Shown in pieces: positions 26,422-34,969 of a stretch of 64,000 nucleotides of DNA. The DNA lies in contig OZ251505.1 in assembly GCA_965242795.1 (NCBI GenBank), positions 2,728,001-2,792,000 of the forward strand. Direction: 5' to 3'. This DNA comes from Bin18 sp965242795 (GTDB lineage Bacteria; Desulfobacterota; Binatia; Bin18). The translations under genes were made by a program, and so were the position numbers. A model generated the notes under the pieces. That model was not told where the DNA came from and made no database searches. It saw nothing but the letters and a program-made list of their open reading frames with translations. Position 1 is the stretch's first letter, and each line of letters opens with the position of its first letter.

Positions 26422-26763
26422 TCACTCCGCAGCGGTTTCCGCTGCCGCGGCGGCGCCGACGGTGATCTTATCCTTCAGTTTCTCCACCGTCGCCTCGCCG
26501 ATCCCTTTCACCATGCCGAGAGCCTCGACCGTGGAGAACGGGCCGTTTTCATCCCGGTAGGCGACGATGGCCGCGGCTTTGGTCTCGCCGATACCCGGCA
26601 GCATTTGCAGCATCGCCGCGTCGGCCGTGTTGATATCGACCATCTCCATCGCGCCGGCTTCGGCCGTCTCGCCCGCTTCGTGATGGGCGGCCCAGCTCGG
26701 GGTGGCGAACAGACAGGCCGCGGCAAAGCCGACCGGCAGGACCCATTGGCGGAACAGTCGCAT
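26422..26763 (-). CDS. ComEA-type helix-hairpin-helix protein
   Basis: 113 aa. The signal peptide is LPVGFAAACLFATPSWA (about residues 9-25), followed by an acidic linker and a ComEA helix-hairpin-helix domain: VDINTADAAMLQMLPGIGETKAAAIVAYRDENGPFSTVEALGMVKGIGEATVEKLKDKI, with both hairpin motifs LPGIG and VKGIG. ComEA binds double-stranded DNA in the periplasm during uptake. The start ATG 26763 has GGAGGA just upstream. It is shorter than Bacillus ComEA and lacks a separate anchor beyond the signal, as in many Gram-negative versions. Confidence 0.9.
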   Translation of the reverse strand: MRLFRQWVLPVGFAAACLFATPSWAAHHEAGETAEAGAMEMVDINTADAAMLQMLPGIGETKAAAIVAYRDENGPFSTVEALGMVKGIGEATVEKLKDKITVGAAAAAETAAE

Positions 26764-26956
26764 GTCTCCTCCTTCATCCCCCTTCTTCCGCGGGGGTGCG
26801 CAACGTGTGTCTGGAAAGAAACGAATCGCCGAATCGGGCTGCTTCATAGAAAAGCCCGCCCGGCTTGTCAACGTTTCGTGGGAAAAGTCTCGGCTCGCCA
26901 CTCCCACACTCCGCCGCGGCGCCGGTCCGCCCGCTCGTTCGACCGCCCGGATCACG

Positions 26957-26985
26957 TTGACCGGCTGGGGTAAAAAAGTTAGATG
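26957..26985 (+). promoter_or_regulatory. Candidate sigma-70 promoter for the ferredoxin fusion gene
   Basis: TTGACC (26957-26962), 17-bp spacer, TAGATG (26980-26985), 59 bases before the start codon. Confidence 0.45.
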
Positions 26986-27044
26986 GGGCTGTCCGATCCG
27001 TAGGGGCCGGGACGCGACCGGCCGGCAGAAGGAGAGCGGTTCAG

Positions 27045-28415
27045 ATGGCTACGATGATCACGGACGACTGCATCAACTGCGGGGCGTGCGAACCCGAATG
27101 CCCGAATACGGCCATTTATCAGGGCGGAGTCGAATGGGACCTGAACGGGGCCACGAACCCGGCCATCGACGACGACATCTTCTACATCGTGCCGGAAAAA
27201 TGCACCGAATGCGTCGGCTTCTTCGACCAGGAAGCCTGCGCCGCGGTGTGTCCGGTCGATTGCTGCATCCCCAACCCGGACATCGTGGAAACCGAGGACG
27301 CCCTGCTTGCCCGCGCCAGGGAACTGCATCCCGAACAGACCTTCGGCGACGATTTCCCGTCGCGGTTCAAAGGCCAGACGGAAGACGCGCCGGCAACTCC
27401 CGCCCCCGCGGCGAACGGCGCGGCCGAGCCGGCTCCGGTCGCCGCACCGAGCCCAGCCGCGGCCCCGGCTGTCGCACCACCGACTCCAGCCGCGCCCGCC
27501 GTTGCCGCCCCGACGCCGAAACCGGTGCCGCCCAAGAAGGTCGTGGAGGAAAAAATATTCGAGGGCGAGCTCGGCGGGACGTATGCCGCGGCATTGGCGC
27601 GCGTGCAGGCACGGCAGAACCGGTCCTTCGTCGGGACGCTGCTCGCCTCGGCCCAGCCGCTCCTCGGCGCCCTGCCGCTCTCGACCAAACGCGCCCTGGA
27701 ACAGTCGGTCGGAGACCGGCGCTATTTCAACGTCGGCACCGCCACCAGCCTCAACGTTCTGTTCAACATGCTGCTGTACCCGACCGTATTCGCGGCCGTG
27801 TACGCCACGGTGCTGGGAGGCGAGATATTCAGTCAGAACGTCAACTCCTACATCTTTCTGGGTATCCTGCTCGCTTCCGCGGAAACCCTGATCCGCCTAC
27901 GCGAGACCTTCTTCCAAGGGATGTCGGCGGAGGACGCGCCGTTGCGCGGCACGTTCTACGGTCTGCCGCTGGCGCCGGCCATGGCGCCGTTCTTGTCCGC
28001 GGGGCGCCGACGGGCCGCGGACAAAGGCGATCAGCCGATCGAAGGGTATTACACGTCCGAGTTCGACGAAAAGGCCGAACGCGCGCGCCGCTACGGCGAA
28101 CGCTATGCCGTCGAGGAATACGGCAACGCCTACGTCCTGCGCCTGGAACTGCCGCGGCGGATTCCGGTCTCCGCGGCCAAGCGCGAGATGGGCATCGGCG
28201 CCGACATGCCCGACTACGACTACACGTTGTCGCTCCAGGACGGCCGGTTCTTCGTCAAGGGCCGCATGGACGACCCAGACGTCCGCAAGCTGGCCGCGGT
28301 CTCGCCCGCCTTTCCACCCGACTTCACCAAACGCATCGAAGTGCGGCGTCCGATATCGAGTTTCAAGCACCGCTACCGCGACAAGACCCTGGAAGTCGTG
28401 CTGTTCACGGCCTAG
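27045..28415 (+). CDS. Ferredoxin fused to a membrane segment and an Hsp20-like C-terminal domain
   Basis: 456 aa. Residues 1-105 are a 2[4Fe-4S] ferredoxin. Cluster I is CINCGACEPEC-P and cluster II is CTECVGFFDQEACAAVC-P with the C-x2-C-x8-C-x3-C spacing of the YfhL/Allochromatium class. A low-complexity Ala/Pro linker spans about 115-165. Hydrophobic stretches follow (LNVLFNMLLYPTVFAAVYATVLGG and YIFLGILLASAETLI, about 235-285). The C-terminal 100 residues (NAYVLRLELPRRIP...GRFFVKGRM...VEVRRPISSFKHRY-like pattern, ending TLEVVLF) resemble an alpha-crystallin beta-sandwich. The fold of that part is my inference. ATG 27045 has AAGGAGAGC upstream. Confidence 0.75.
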   Translation: MATMITDDCINCGACEPECPNTAIYQGGVEWDLNGATNPAIDDDIFYIVPEKCTECVGFFDQEACAAVCPVDCCIPNPDIVETEDALLARARELHPEQTFGDDFPSRFKGQTEDAPATPAPAANGAAEPAPVAAPSPAAAPAVAPPTPAAPAVAAPTPKPVPPKKVVEEKIFEGELGGTYAAALARVQARQNRSFVGTLLASAQPLLGALPLSTKRALEQSVGDRRYFNVGTATSLNVLFNMLLYPTVFAAVYATVLGGEIFSQNVNSYIFLGILLASAETLIRLRETFFQGMSAEDAPLRGTFYGLPLAPAMAPFLSAGRRRAADKGDQPIEGYYTSEFDEKAERARRYGERYAVEEYGNAYVLRLELPRRIPVSAAKREMGIGADMPDYDYTLSLQDGRFFVKGRMDDPDVRKLAAVSPAFPPDFTKRIEVRRPISSFKHRYRDKTLEVVLFTA

Positions 28416-28457
28416 GCCGGAGAGGGGCGCCGTGCCGGCCGCGGGCGTCCGAGCGCC

Positions 28458-29618
28458 ATGCCGCACGCACACACGCCGCGGAGCGCGGGTTCGACGGCGG
28501 AACGCGCCTTCTACATCCGGGAATTTCGGGGCAAGAGCTTGGTGTTCGCGGTCAATGCCGCGGATTTGACCGCGCCCGAGTCGTATCTCGAAGTCGCCCG
28601 CGTGTTGGAGGCGTTGGCCGCCAACGACACACGCAGCATCGTCGTCGTGGAGACGGCGGAATCCGCGGCCGAACGCCGCGTGGTCGATGCCCTCCATCGC
28701 CACCTCTGCAACAATCTTCCGGCCCTCCCCGTCCCCGCCCTTCTCCTCCAGCCGCCGGACGCGGACGAAAGCTGCCTGCGCGTCTGGGAAACGCTCCGAA
28801 GCACGCCGGTTTTCATCGGGCTGTGGCCGGCCTCGCGCCGCGGCGCGGTATCGCCTGCCGCCTTGGGGCTGGCGACCCGCCTCAAAGTGTACAAGCTCGT
28901 GCTGCTCGATCGGCGCGGCGGGTTCACGGTCGATGGCGCGGCGCTGTCGTTTGTGAACCGCCCGCTCTCCGCGGAGACTCGGTCTCGCATGGTGCGCGGT
29001 CAGCCAGCGGACGACCGGGACCGGCAGATCGCGACCGCCCAGCGGGCGCTGGCCGCTGGCGTCGCGTCGGTGTCGGTGTGTGCGCCGGCCGACTTGGCCG
29101 CCGAATTGTTCACCTACGAAGGCTGTGGAACGCTGTTCACGCCCACCGACTATTGTCGGGTCGAGCGTCTGGCCGTGGACGATTTTCCCGAAGCGGAGCG
29201 GCTCCTCCACCGTGGGGAACACGCCGGCGCTCTCCGCACCCGCAGCCCTGCCGAGGTGAGTCGGCTGCTGCTGCACGGCTATGGGGCGCGGCTCGGCACC
29301 GAACGCGAGTTGGTGGGCTTCTGTGCGTTGCTCTCCTTTCCCGACGACGCGGCCGCGGAAATCGCGGGGCTGTACACCAGCTTGCGCTTCCACGGCGGCG
29401 GTATCGGCAGCCGGCTCGTCCTCAAGGCGCTGGACGAGGCTCGCACGCGCGGGCTGGCGTACGTGTTCGCCTGTACCAATCAGGCCGCGGCCGGACGGTT
29501 GTTCGAACGGCTGGAGTTCCGGCGCGTCACCGAGCACGACGTCCCGGCGTCCAAATGGCACGCCTATCCGTCCGACCGGAAACGGGGGCTGTGTGTGTAC
29601 CGACACGAGACGTCCTGA
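28458..29618 (+). CDS. ArgA-like protein: amino-acid-kinase-like region plus GNAT acetyltransferase
   Basis: 386 aa. The N-terminal about 210 residues show alternating strands and helices reminiscent of the amino-acid-kinase fold but without a recognisable ATP site. LFTYEGCGTLFTPTDYCRVERLAVDDFPEAERLL then leads into a GNAT domain: LVGFCALLSF, EIAGLYTSLRFHGGGIGSRLVLKALDEA with the acetyl-CoA pyrophosphate loop, and VFACTNQAAAGRLFERLEFR. This architecture and the EGCGT wording match N-acetylglutamate synthase (ArgA) relatives, so first-step arginine biosynthesis is the likeliest role. It begins 42 bp after the ferredoxin fusion. Confidence 0.7.
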   Translation: MPHAHTPRSAGSTAERAFYIREFRGKSLVFAVNAADLTAPESYLEVARVLEALAANDTRSIVVVETAESAAERRVVDALHRHLCNNLPALPVPALLLQPPDADESCLRVWETLRSTPVFIGLWPASRRGAVSPAALGLATRLKVYKLVLLDRRGGFTVDGAALSFVNRPLSAETRSRMVRGQPADDRDRQIATAQRALAAGVASVSVCAPADLAAELFTYEGCGTLFTPTDYCRVERLAVDDFPEAERLLHRGEHAGALRTRSPAEVSRLLLHGYGARLGTERELVGFCALLSFPDDAAAEIAGLYTSLRFHGGGIGSRLVLKALDEARTRGLAYVFACTNQAAAGRLFERLEFRRVTEHDVPASKWHAYPSDRKRGLCVYRHETS

Positions 29619-29635
29619 CCGCGGCCGCGACTTGC

Positions 29636-29664
29636 TTGACTTCCCCCCGGGCTGCCCCTAGCAT
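29636..29664 (+). promoter_or_regulatory. Sigma-70-type promoter of rpoD
   Basis: TTGACT (29636-29641), exactly 17 bp, TAGCAT (29659-29664). It lies just past the upstream stop codon and leaves an untranslated leader of about 155 nt before the rpoD start at 29826. Confidence 0.7.
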
Positions 29665-29825
29665 GGGTCGGTCCTCGTCTCCGGGGAAGTCCCAACCCGC
29701 CGGTACGTTCCTTTGAACCAACCCAGCGACATCCGTCCCGCCAGAACAGGCCCGTCCCGGTCGTCACACGGGTCGGAACCTGCCGGCCGTACGGTCCACG
29801 GTGCGCAGGAGGGGAAGACGCATCC

Positions 29826-31652
29826 ATGGAAGAAAAGAAGCCGAAGAAGCTGACGCTCGTCCCGCGGTCTCCGCAGAAGCAGTCCGCCGAGGCGAAGGAC
29901 CCGGCCGCTTCCCGTCCCGACAAGCCGGCGGTCGGGCTGCACGCCGTCGGGGTGGCCTCTGATCCCGAGGCGTTAGCCGACGACGCACAGGACGAACTGG
30001 ATCCGGTCATCTCGCTGCTCGGTGCCGCGGACGTCGAGACCGCGGACGTGGTCGAACCGGAACATCAGGTCGAGATCGAAGACGGCGCGCCCTCCTCCCC
30101 GACCCCCAAGAAAAGCGGAACGTTCGGCGAAGAACCGGCAGCACCGGTCGGCGATCCGATCATCGGGGACACCTCGGACCCGGTACGGATGTACCTCCAG
30201 GAAATGGGCACCATCGCGCTGCTCAGCCGCGAGGAGGAAGTCTCCATCGCCAAGGAGATCGAGGCCGGCGAAAAGCGCATCCGCGAAGAGGTGTTCGCCA
30301 CGCCGCTGGCCGCGCAGCGCGTCCTGGAGTTGGGGGACCGTCTCAAGCAGGACGAGTCCGAGGCGCGCTTCGTGTTCGGCGACGAAGACGACGACCTCGA
30401 CGCCGCGGGCAAGGAAGACCGGCGGATCAAGGGGTTTCTCGCCCGGATGAGTCCGCTGCGGCGCCAGTGCAGCGAACGGGAGAAGGCCGACCGGCTCGCC
30501 CGCACGCGCCGGACGCCGGCCAAGGAGCGCGAAAAAGCACTCAAACGCCGCGACGCCCTCCGCCAGAAGATCGGGGCGACGCTCGACGTCCTGCCGCTCG
30601 GCCGGCGCCATATCACGGACGTGGCGGACAACCTCAAGAAGGCCGGCCGACTCCTGGAGGGGCAGGATCGCATTCTGCGCCGGCAGGAATCCCGGTGCGG
30701 CTGCACGGCCTCCGAGATCATCGGGCTGGCGTCCAGGAACGGAAATCGCCCGGAGGCCAAGAACGGCCGGCCCCTGAGCAAGACGCAGGAGCGGGACATC
30801 CTCGACGCGAGCCAGCGGATCAAGGCCGCACGCAAGGAAATCCAGCGGCTCGAAGGGCAGCTCGGCACGAACATCGACGACGTCCGCCGCTCGCTGCGCA
30901 CGATTGCGCAGGGTGAGGCGCAGGCCATGGACGGCAAGCGGCGGCTCATCGAAGCGAATCTGCGGCTGGTGGTGAGCATCGCCAAACGCTACGTCAACCG
31001 CGGGCTGGGCTTTCTCGACCTGATTCAGGAAGGGAACATCGGCCTGATGCGCGCGGTCGAGAAATTCGAGTACCAGCGCGGCTACAAGTTCTCCACGTAC
31101 GCGACGTGGTGGATCCGGCAGTCGGTGAGCCGTGCGATCGCCGACCAGGCGCGCACGATTCGGATTCCCGTGCACATGATCGAGACGATCAACAAGGTCT
31201 TGCGCACCTCGCGCTATCTCGTCCAGCAGCTCGGCCGCGAGCCGTCGCCCGAGGAGATCGCCGGACAGATGGAGGTGCCGGCGGACAAGGTCAGAAAAGT
31301 CCTGAAGATCGTCAAGGAGCCGGTTTCGCTCGAAACCCCGATCGGGGACGACGAGGAGAGTTCGCTGGGCGACTTCGTGGAGGACCGGCAGACCCTGTCG
31401 CCCGCGGACGCGGCCATGGCGCTCAGCCTGGAAGAGCAGACGCGCAAGGTGCTGGCGACGCTCACCCCGCGCGAGGAACAGATCCTGCGCATGCGGTTCG
31501 GTATCGACGAGAAGACCGACTACACGCTGGAAGAAGTCGGCCAGCGCTTCGCCGTCACCCGCGAGCGTATCCGTCAGATCGAGGCCAAGGCGCTCCGCAA
31601 ACTCCGCAACCCGACGCGCGCCAAGAGCCTGGCCGCCTTCATCGATAGCTGA
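29826..31652 (+). CDS. rpoD: RNA polymerase primary sigma factor
   Basis: 608 aa group 1 sigma-70. Region 1.2 (about 117-150) is DPVRMYLQEMGTIALLSREEEVSIAKEIEAGE. A long charged non-conserved segment follows to about 370. Region 2 is RLIEANLRLVVSIAKRYVNRGLGFLDLIQEGNIGLMRAVEKFEYQRGYKFSTYATWWIRQSVSRAI. Region 3 follows, and region 4.2 is YTLEEVGQRFAVTRERIRQIEAKALRKLRNPTR. The N-terminus is a Lys/Pro- and acid-rich stretch rather than a normal region 1.1 fold. Start ATG 29826 sits behind AGGAGGGGAAG. It has its own promoter upstream. Confidence 0.97.
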   Translation: MEEKKPKKLTLVPRSPQKQSAEAKDPAASRPDKPAVGLHAVGVASDPEALADDAQDELDPVISLLGAADVETADVVEPEHQVEIEDGAPSSPTPKKSGTFGEEPAAPVGDPIIGDTSDPVRMYLQEMGTIALLSREEEVSIAKEIEAGEKRIREEVFATPLAAQRVLELGDRLKQDESEARFVFGDEDDDLDAAGKEDRRIKGFLARMSPLRRQCSEREKADRLARTRRTPAKEREKALKRRDALRQKIGATLDVLPLGRRHITDVADNLKKAGRLLEGQDRILRRQESRCGCTASEIIGLASRNGNRPEAKNGRPLSKTQERDILDASQRIKAARKEIQRLEGQLGTNIDDVRRSLRTIAQGEAQAMDGKRRLIEANLRLVVSIAKRYVNRGLGFLDLIQEGNIGLMRAVEKFEYQRGYKFSTYATWWIRQSVSRAIADQARTIRIPVHMIETINKVLRTSRYLVQQLGREPSPEEIAGQMEVPADKVRKVLKIVKEPVSLETPIGDDEESSLGDFVEDRQTLSPADAAMALSLEEQTRKVLATLTPREEQILRMRFGIDEKTDYTLEEVGQRFAVTRERIRQIEAKALRKLRNPTRAKSLAAFIDS

Positions 31653-31680
31653 CTCCTCTTCTAGGCGATTCCGCCGCGGC

Positions 31681-32754
31681 TCAACCGAACAACTGCTGCT
31701 CCACCGCGGCGGCGAAGTCGGTCGTCGAGGCACGCCCGCCCTGGTCGGGCGGTAACGTTTCGCCGTGCGCGTACACCGCGGCGACGGCGTCTTCCAAACG
31801 GCGCGCCTCGTCCGGCCAACCCAGATAGTCGAGCAGCAGCGCGGCCGACAGCAGCGTGGCCGTCGGGTTGATGACGTTGCGGCCGGCGATGTCGGGTGCC
31901 GAGCCGTGGACCGACTCGAAGTAGGCGTAGTCGTCGCCGTAGCAGCCGCTCGGCGCTAGCCCCAGGCCGCCGATCACGCCGGCCGCCACGTCCGACAGAA
32001 TGTCGCCGTACAGGTTGGGCATGACCACCACGTCGAACTGGGACGGGCTGGCGACCAGCCGGCGCGCGAAGTCGTCCACGATGTACTGCTCGTAGTCCAG
32101 GTCGGGATACTCGGCCGCGGTCGCCTCGACGACCTCCCGGAACAGGCCGTCGCTCCGGCGCAGCATGTTGTATTTGCTGGTGCACGTGACCAAGCCGCGG
32201 CCGCCCTGCGCCTTGCGTTTGCGGGCGAGCTCGCACGCGAAGCGGGCGATCCGCCGGCTGCCGGCCTCGGTGATCGCCTTGATGGCGAACAAGCCTTTCG
32301 CCGCGGTGTCGAGCGGCTGGCGCGTCAGCGTACTCGTCAGCGCCAGCGGGGCGAGGGTGTCGAGCGGCCCCTCGATCCCCATGTACAGGTCCTCCAGGTT
32401 CTCCCGGACGACCACGAAATCGACCGTTTCCGGGTTCTTCAGCGGGCTGCGGAATCCGGGCCGCCAGCGCGCGGGCCGCACGTTGGCATACGTCTGTTTG
32501 CCCCAGCGCAGATACCCGATGCCGCCGGTCGTCCCGTTGGTCGAGCCGAACAGCGTCGAGTCCGACTCGTCGATCGCCGCACGCAGCGCGGCCTCGAACC
32601 CCTTGCGGGAGCCGTAGCGTGCCACCCCTTCCGGCCCGGAGGGGAATTCGGTGAAGCGCAGGTCGAGCGAAAATCGTTTCAGCAGGTCGAGCGTGGGCGC
32701 CATCGCCTCGGGTGCGGCGTCGTCCCCGGGAATGATCACGACGTGTTTGCTCAT
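31681..32754 (-). CDS. Isocitrate/isopropylmalate-family dehydrogenase
   Basis: 357 aa beta-decarboxylating dehydrogenase. VVIIPGDDAAPEAM, TYANVRPARWRPGFRSPL, VVVRENLEDLYMGIEG, VTCTSKYNMLRRSDGLFREV (with the catalytic Lys region) and VVMPNLYGDILSDVAAGVIGGLGLAPSGCYGD, the metal-binding aspartates, are in order, and VHGSAPDIAGRNVINPTATLLSAALLL closes the NAD site. YANVRP and the absence of an NADP-type loop favour an NAD-dependent isocitrate- or tartrate-like enzyme, but substrate choice is open. ATG 32754 overlaps the anmK stop as ATGA. Confidence 0.88.
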   Translation of the reverse strand: MSKHVVIIPGDDAAPEAMAPTLDLLKRFSLDLRFTEFPSGPEGVARYGSRKGFEAALRAAIDESDSTLFGSTNGTTGGIGYLRWGKQTYANVRPARWRPGFRSPLKNPETVDFVVVRENLEDLYMGIEGPLDTLAPLALTSTLTRQPLDTAAKGLFAIKAITEAGSRRIARFACELARKRKAQGGRGLVTCTSKYNMLRRSDGLFREVVEATAAEYPDLDYEQYIVDDFARRLVASPSQFDVVVMPNLYGDILSDVAAGVIGGLGLAPSGCYGDDYAYFESVHGSAPDIAGRNVINPTATLLSAALLLDYLGWPDEARRLEDAVAAVYAHGETLPPDQGGRASTTDFAAAVEQQLFG

Positions 32755-33965
32755 CCGTTCCCCCTCGTTGCGCCGGCACTCAGCCGCACGTTGCGATAAT
32801 TCCTGCCGGGGACGATCTTGCCCAGCACCGCGGGACGGCCCGCGCCGGTCGCACTCGGCACGTTGGACGGCAGGCCGTGCAGAGTCGCATAGGCCAGGAC
32901 GGCGAACGCCAGCGCTTCCAGGGATTGGGGGTCGTAGCCGGCGTCCTCCAGCGGACGGACGCGCGTCTCGGGCAGCCGCGCGGCGAAGCGCTCCAGGAGC
33001 GTCGGATTGAGCGCGCCGCCGCCGGTGACGTAGATCTCGGCCAGTCTCCCGCGCGGCAGAATGAAATCGCGGTACGCGCCGGCCATGCTGTCCGCGGTCA
33101 GGGCGGTCGCGGTCGCCACCTGATCGGCGGCGGACAGTCCGAGGCGGGCGGCCCGCTCGAGAAAGCGGTCGATGAACGGCCCGCCGAACTCCTCGCGCCC
33201 CGTGGACTTGGGCGGCGTTCGCTTGAAGTAGGCGTGCCGCAGCAGGGACCGCAGCAGCCCGGCGTGCACGGTCCCCGTTCTGCCCAGCCGGCCGTTCCGG
33301 TCGTAGGTGTGCCGCCCGTCCGTCACCGCGTGGACGACCCCGTCCATCACGACGTTGCCCGGGCCGGTATCGAACGCCACCACCTCGGCCGGGCCGCCGT
33401 TCCCGCGCGTAGCCGGCAGATAGGTCAGGTTGGCGATCCCGCCGACGTTGTGGACGGCGACCGCGGCGTCGGGCCGTTGGAACAGGCAGGCGTGCACGTA
33501 GGGCACCAGCGGCGCGCCTTCTCCCCCGAGCGCCACGTCCGCGGGGCGAAAGTCGGCAACGGTCGTGATGCCGGTCAAGCTGGCGATGACCGCGGGTTCT
33601 CCGATCTGGAGCGTCGAGCCGGGGCCGGGCCGTTGGCGCGGTCGGTGATAGATCGTATGGCCGTGCGAGCCGACGGCGTCGACGGCGTCGGGCGCCACGC
33701 CCGCGGCCCGGCACAGCCGTAGAGTGGCGCGGGCGAACAGTTCGCCGAGCAACACGTTGACCTGCGAGACCTCGCCGGCGCCCAGTTCGGCGGCCTGACT
33801 CAGGCGCAGCAGGCGGGCACGCACCGCGCGGCCATACGGAAAGGAGCGGAACGCCCGTTGCCGGATGCGAAACCGCCCGCGGGCGCGCGCGATATCGACC
33901 AGCACGGCGTCGATCCCGTCGTGCGAGGTCCCCGACATGAGGCCGATCAGCGTGCGTTTCGACAT
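32751..33965 (-). CDS. anmK: Anhydro-N-acetylmuramic acid kinase
   Basis: 404 aa. The family opening LIGLMSGTSHDGIDAVLVDI is at the N-terminus, followed by DAVGSHGHTIYHRP, LQIGEPAVIASLTGITTVADFRPADVALGGEGAPLVPYVHACLF, NVGGIANLTYLP, FDTGPGNVVMD (the sugar/ATP-site glycines) and EIYVTGGGALNPTLLERF. AnmK phosphorylates and opens 1,6-anhydroMurNAc from peptidoglycan turnover to MurNAc-6-phosphate. The start ATG 33965 gives MSKRTLIGLMSG; an upstream in-frame ATG at 33995 is less well placed. It is coupled to the downstream dehydrogenase by a 4-bp overlap. Confidence 0.95.
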   Translation of the reverse strand: MSKRTLIGLMSGTSHDGIDAVLVDIARARGRFRIRQRAFRSFPYGRAVRARLLRLSQAAELGAGEVSQVNVLLGELFARATLRLCRAAGVAPDAVDAVGSHGHTIYHRPRQRPGPGSTLQIGEPAVIASLTGITTVADFRPADVALGGEGAPLVPYVHACLFQRPDAAVAVHNVGGIANLTYLPATRGNGGPAEVVAFDTGPGNVVMDGVVHAVTDGRHTYDRNGRLGRTGTVHAGLLRSLLRHAYFKRTPPKSTGREEFGGPFIDRFLERAARLGLSAADQVATATALTADSMAGAYRDFILPRGRLAEIYVTGGGALNPTLLERFAARLPETRVRPLEDAGYDPQSLEALAFAVLAYATLHGLPSNVPSATGAGRPAVLGKIVPGRNYRNVRLSAGATRGNG

Positions 33966-34017
33966 CGGGATCTCGTCCCTGTAAACGCGGCGCACGAGCC
34001 GGACATCGACCCCGCTA

Positions 34018-34356
34018 TTAGTCCGTCAGATCGAACTGGAAGACCGCGTCGATGCCGGCCGCGGCCGCGGCATTGAAGGCGTCCGGCATGCCCTCGATGA
34101 CCTGCTGCACGGATTCGGCCGGCGGGCTCCCCTCCGCCGGCGGCGTGAACAGATTCTGGAGCTTGAGCGCGAGCCCCATGTCACCGGCGATCTTCAGCTT
34201 GCCGGTCATGAAGGCCGTCTGCCCGTTGAGCTTGCCGTTGACCATGTCGAGATAGTCGCTTTCCTTCATGGTCATGGTGATGTTCGGGGAAGCGTGCGTC
34301 CCCGTGTGTACCTCGATGGCGTTGTTTGCTACCCGGAAGTGGCATTGCGTGGCCAT
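34018..34356 (-). CDS. SCP2 sterol-transfer-type protein with apparently permuted order
   Basis: 112 aa. The first 70 residues contain the second part of an SCP2 fold: CHFRVANNAIEVHTGTH, SPNITMTMKESDYLDMVNGKLNGQTAFMTGKLKIAGDMGLALKLQNLF. The last 30 residues, VIEGMPDAFNAAAAAGIDAVFQFDLTD, correspond to what is normally the N-terminal start of the domain (MPEAF...GLDAVYQFDL). The two are joined by a Pro/Ser linker. Start ATG 34356 has an excellent Shine-Dalgarno (GAGGAGGAG) and the stop is clean with anmK beginning soon after, so no missing part is seen on either side. The family binds lipids such as sterols or acyl chains. Confidence 0.8.
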   Translation of the reverse strand: MATQCHFRVANNAIEVHTGTHASPNITMTMKESDYLDMVNGKLNGQTAFMTGKLKIAGDMGLALKLQNLFTPPAEGSPPAESVQQVIEGMPDAFNAAAAAGIDAVFQFDLTD

Positions 34357-34461
34357 TGCAGACTCCTCCTCGTGTCGCTGGGCTGCGCGCACGCTACCAC
34401 ACCCGCCCCGACCGAGGAACCGGAACGCAGGTCGGGAGGACGGAGGAAAGGAACCGGCGAG

Positions 34462-34950
34462 ATGACGCGAACCGCCAAGACACCTAATCGGCCTCTGGTA
34501 CGACTGTTCCTGCTGCTGGCCTGCGGCGGACTCCCGTTCGCTCCGCCGTTGGCCGCGACCGGCCAGGCGGAGCTGGCCGCGGCGCTCGGATCCGTAGCCG
34601 CGGAATCGACCCTGGACATTACGACCATCGGCCGCAAGAGCGGAAAGCCGCGCACCAAGACGATCTGGTTCGTGTACGACCAGGGCCGGTTGTACGTTCA
34701 GTCGGGCCAGGACGGGAAGACGCACTGGTATCGGAACCTGCAGCAGACGCCCGAGATGCGGTTGACGATCGGCGCGCTGCGTCTGACCGGCCGCGCGAAG
34801 TTCGTCGCGGACGCGGAGGAGACGGCCCGCGTGCACGCGCTGTTCCGCTCGAAGTATGCCTTCGCGCGCGTCGCCGGCCTCGTCGGCGCCTCCATCGGTC
34901 ACGGCAAAGTCGTCGAAGTCGAAGCCCTGCAACGCGCCGCGGCGCCCTAG
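34462..34950 (+). CDS. DDN-like deazaflavin-dependent nitroreductase family protein, exported
   Basis: 162 aa. A hydrophobic N-terminus (LVRLFLLLACGGLPFAPPLAATGQA, about residues 12-36) looks like a signal peptide or anchor. The remainder has TTIGRKSGKPRTKTIWFVYDQGRLYVQSGQDGKTHWYRNLQQTPEMRLTIG, the split-barrel pattern of the DDN/F420-dependent nitroreductase family (T-x-G-R-x-S-G-x-x-R, W-x-x-N-L). Members use F420H2 or related flavins. Export of such a domain is unusual, so the N-terminus may instead be a membrane anchor. Start ATG 34462 has GGAGGAAAGG. Confidence 0.75.
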   Translation: MTRTAKTPNRPLVRLFLLLACGGLPFAPPLAATGQAELAAALGSVAAESTLDITTIGRKSGKPRTKTIWFVYDQGRLYVQSGQDGKTHWYRNLQQTPEMRLTIGALRLTGRAKFVADAEETARVHALFRSKYAFARVAGLVGASIGHGKVVEVEALQRAAAP

Positions 34951-34969
34951 TCCCCTTAAGCGAGAACGA

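Noticed and set aside
26702..29716. Long plus-strand open frame of about 1,000 codons
   Set aside because: It runs out of frame across comEA, the ferredoxin fusion and the acetyltransferase; the sequence is Arg/Gly-rich with no domain.
29973..31733. Minus-strand frame of 586 codons opposite rpoD
   Set aside because: Mirror frame of a gene with all sigma-70 motifs on the plus strand.
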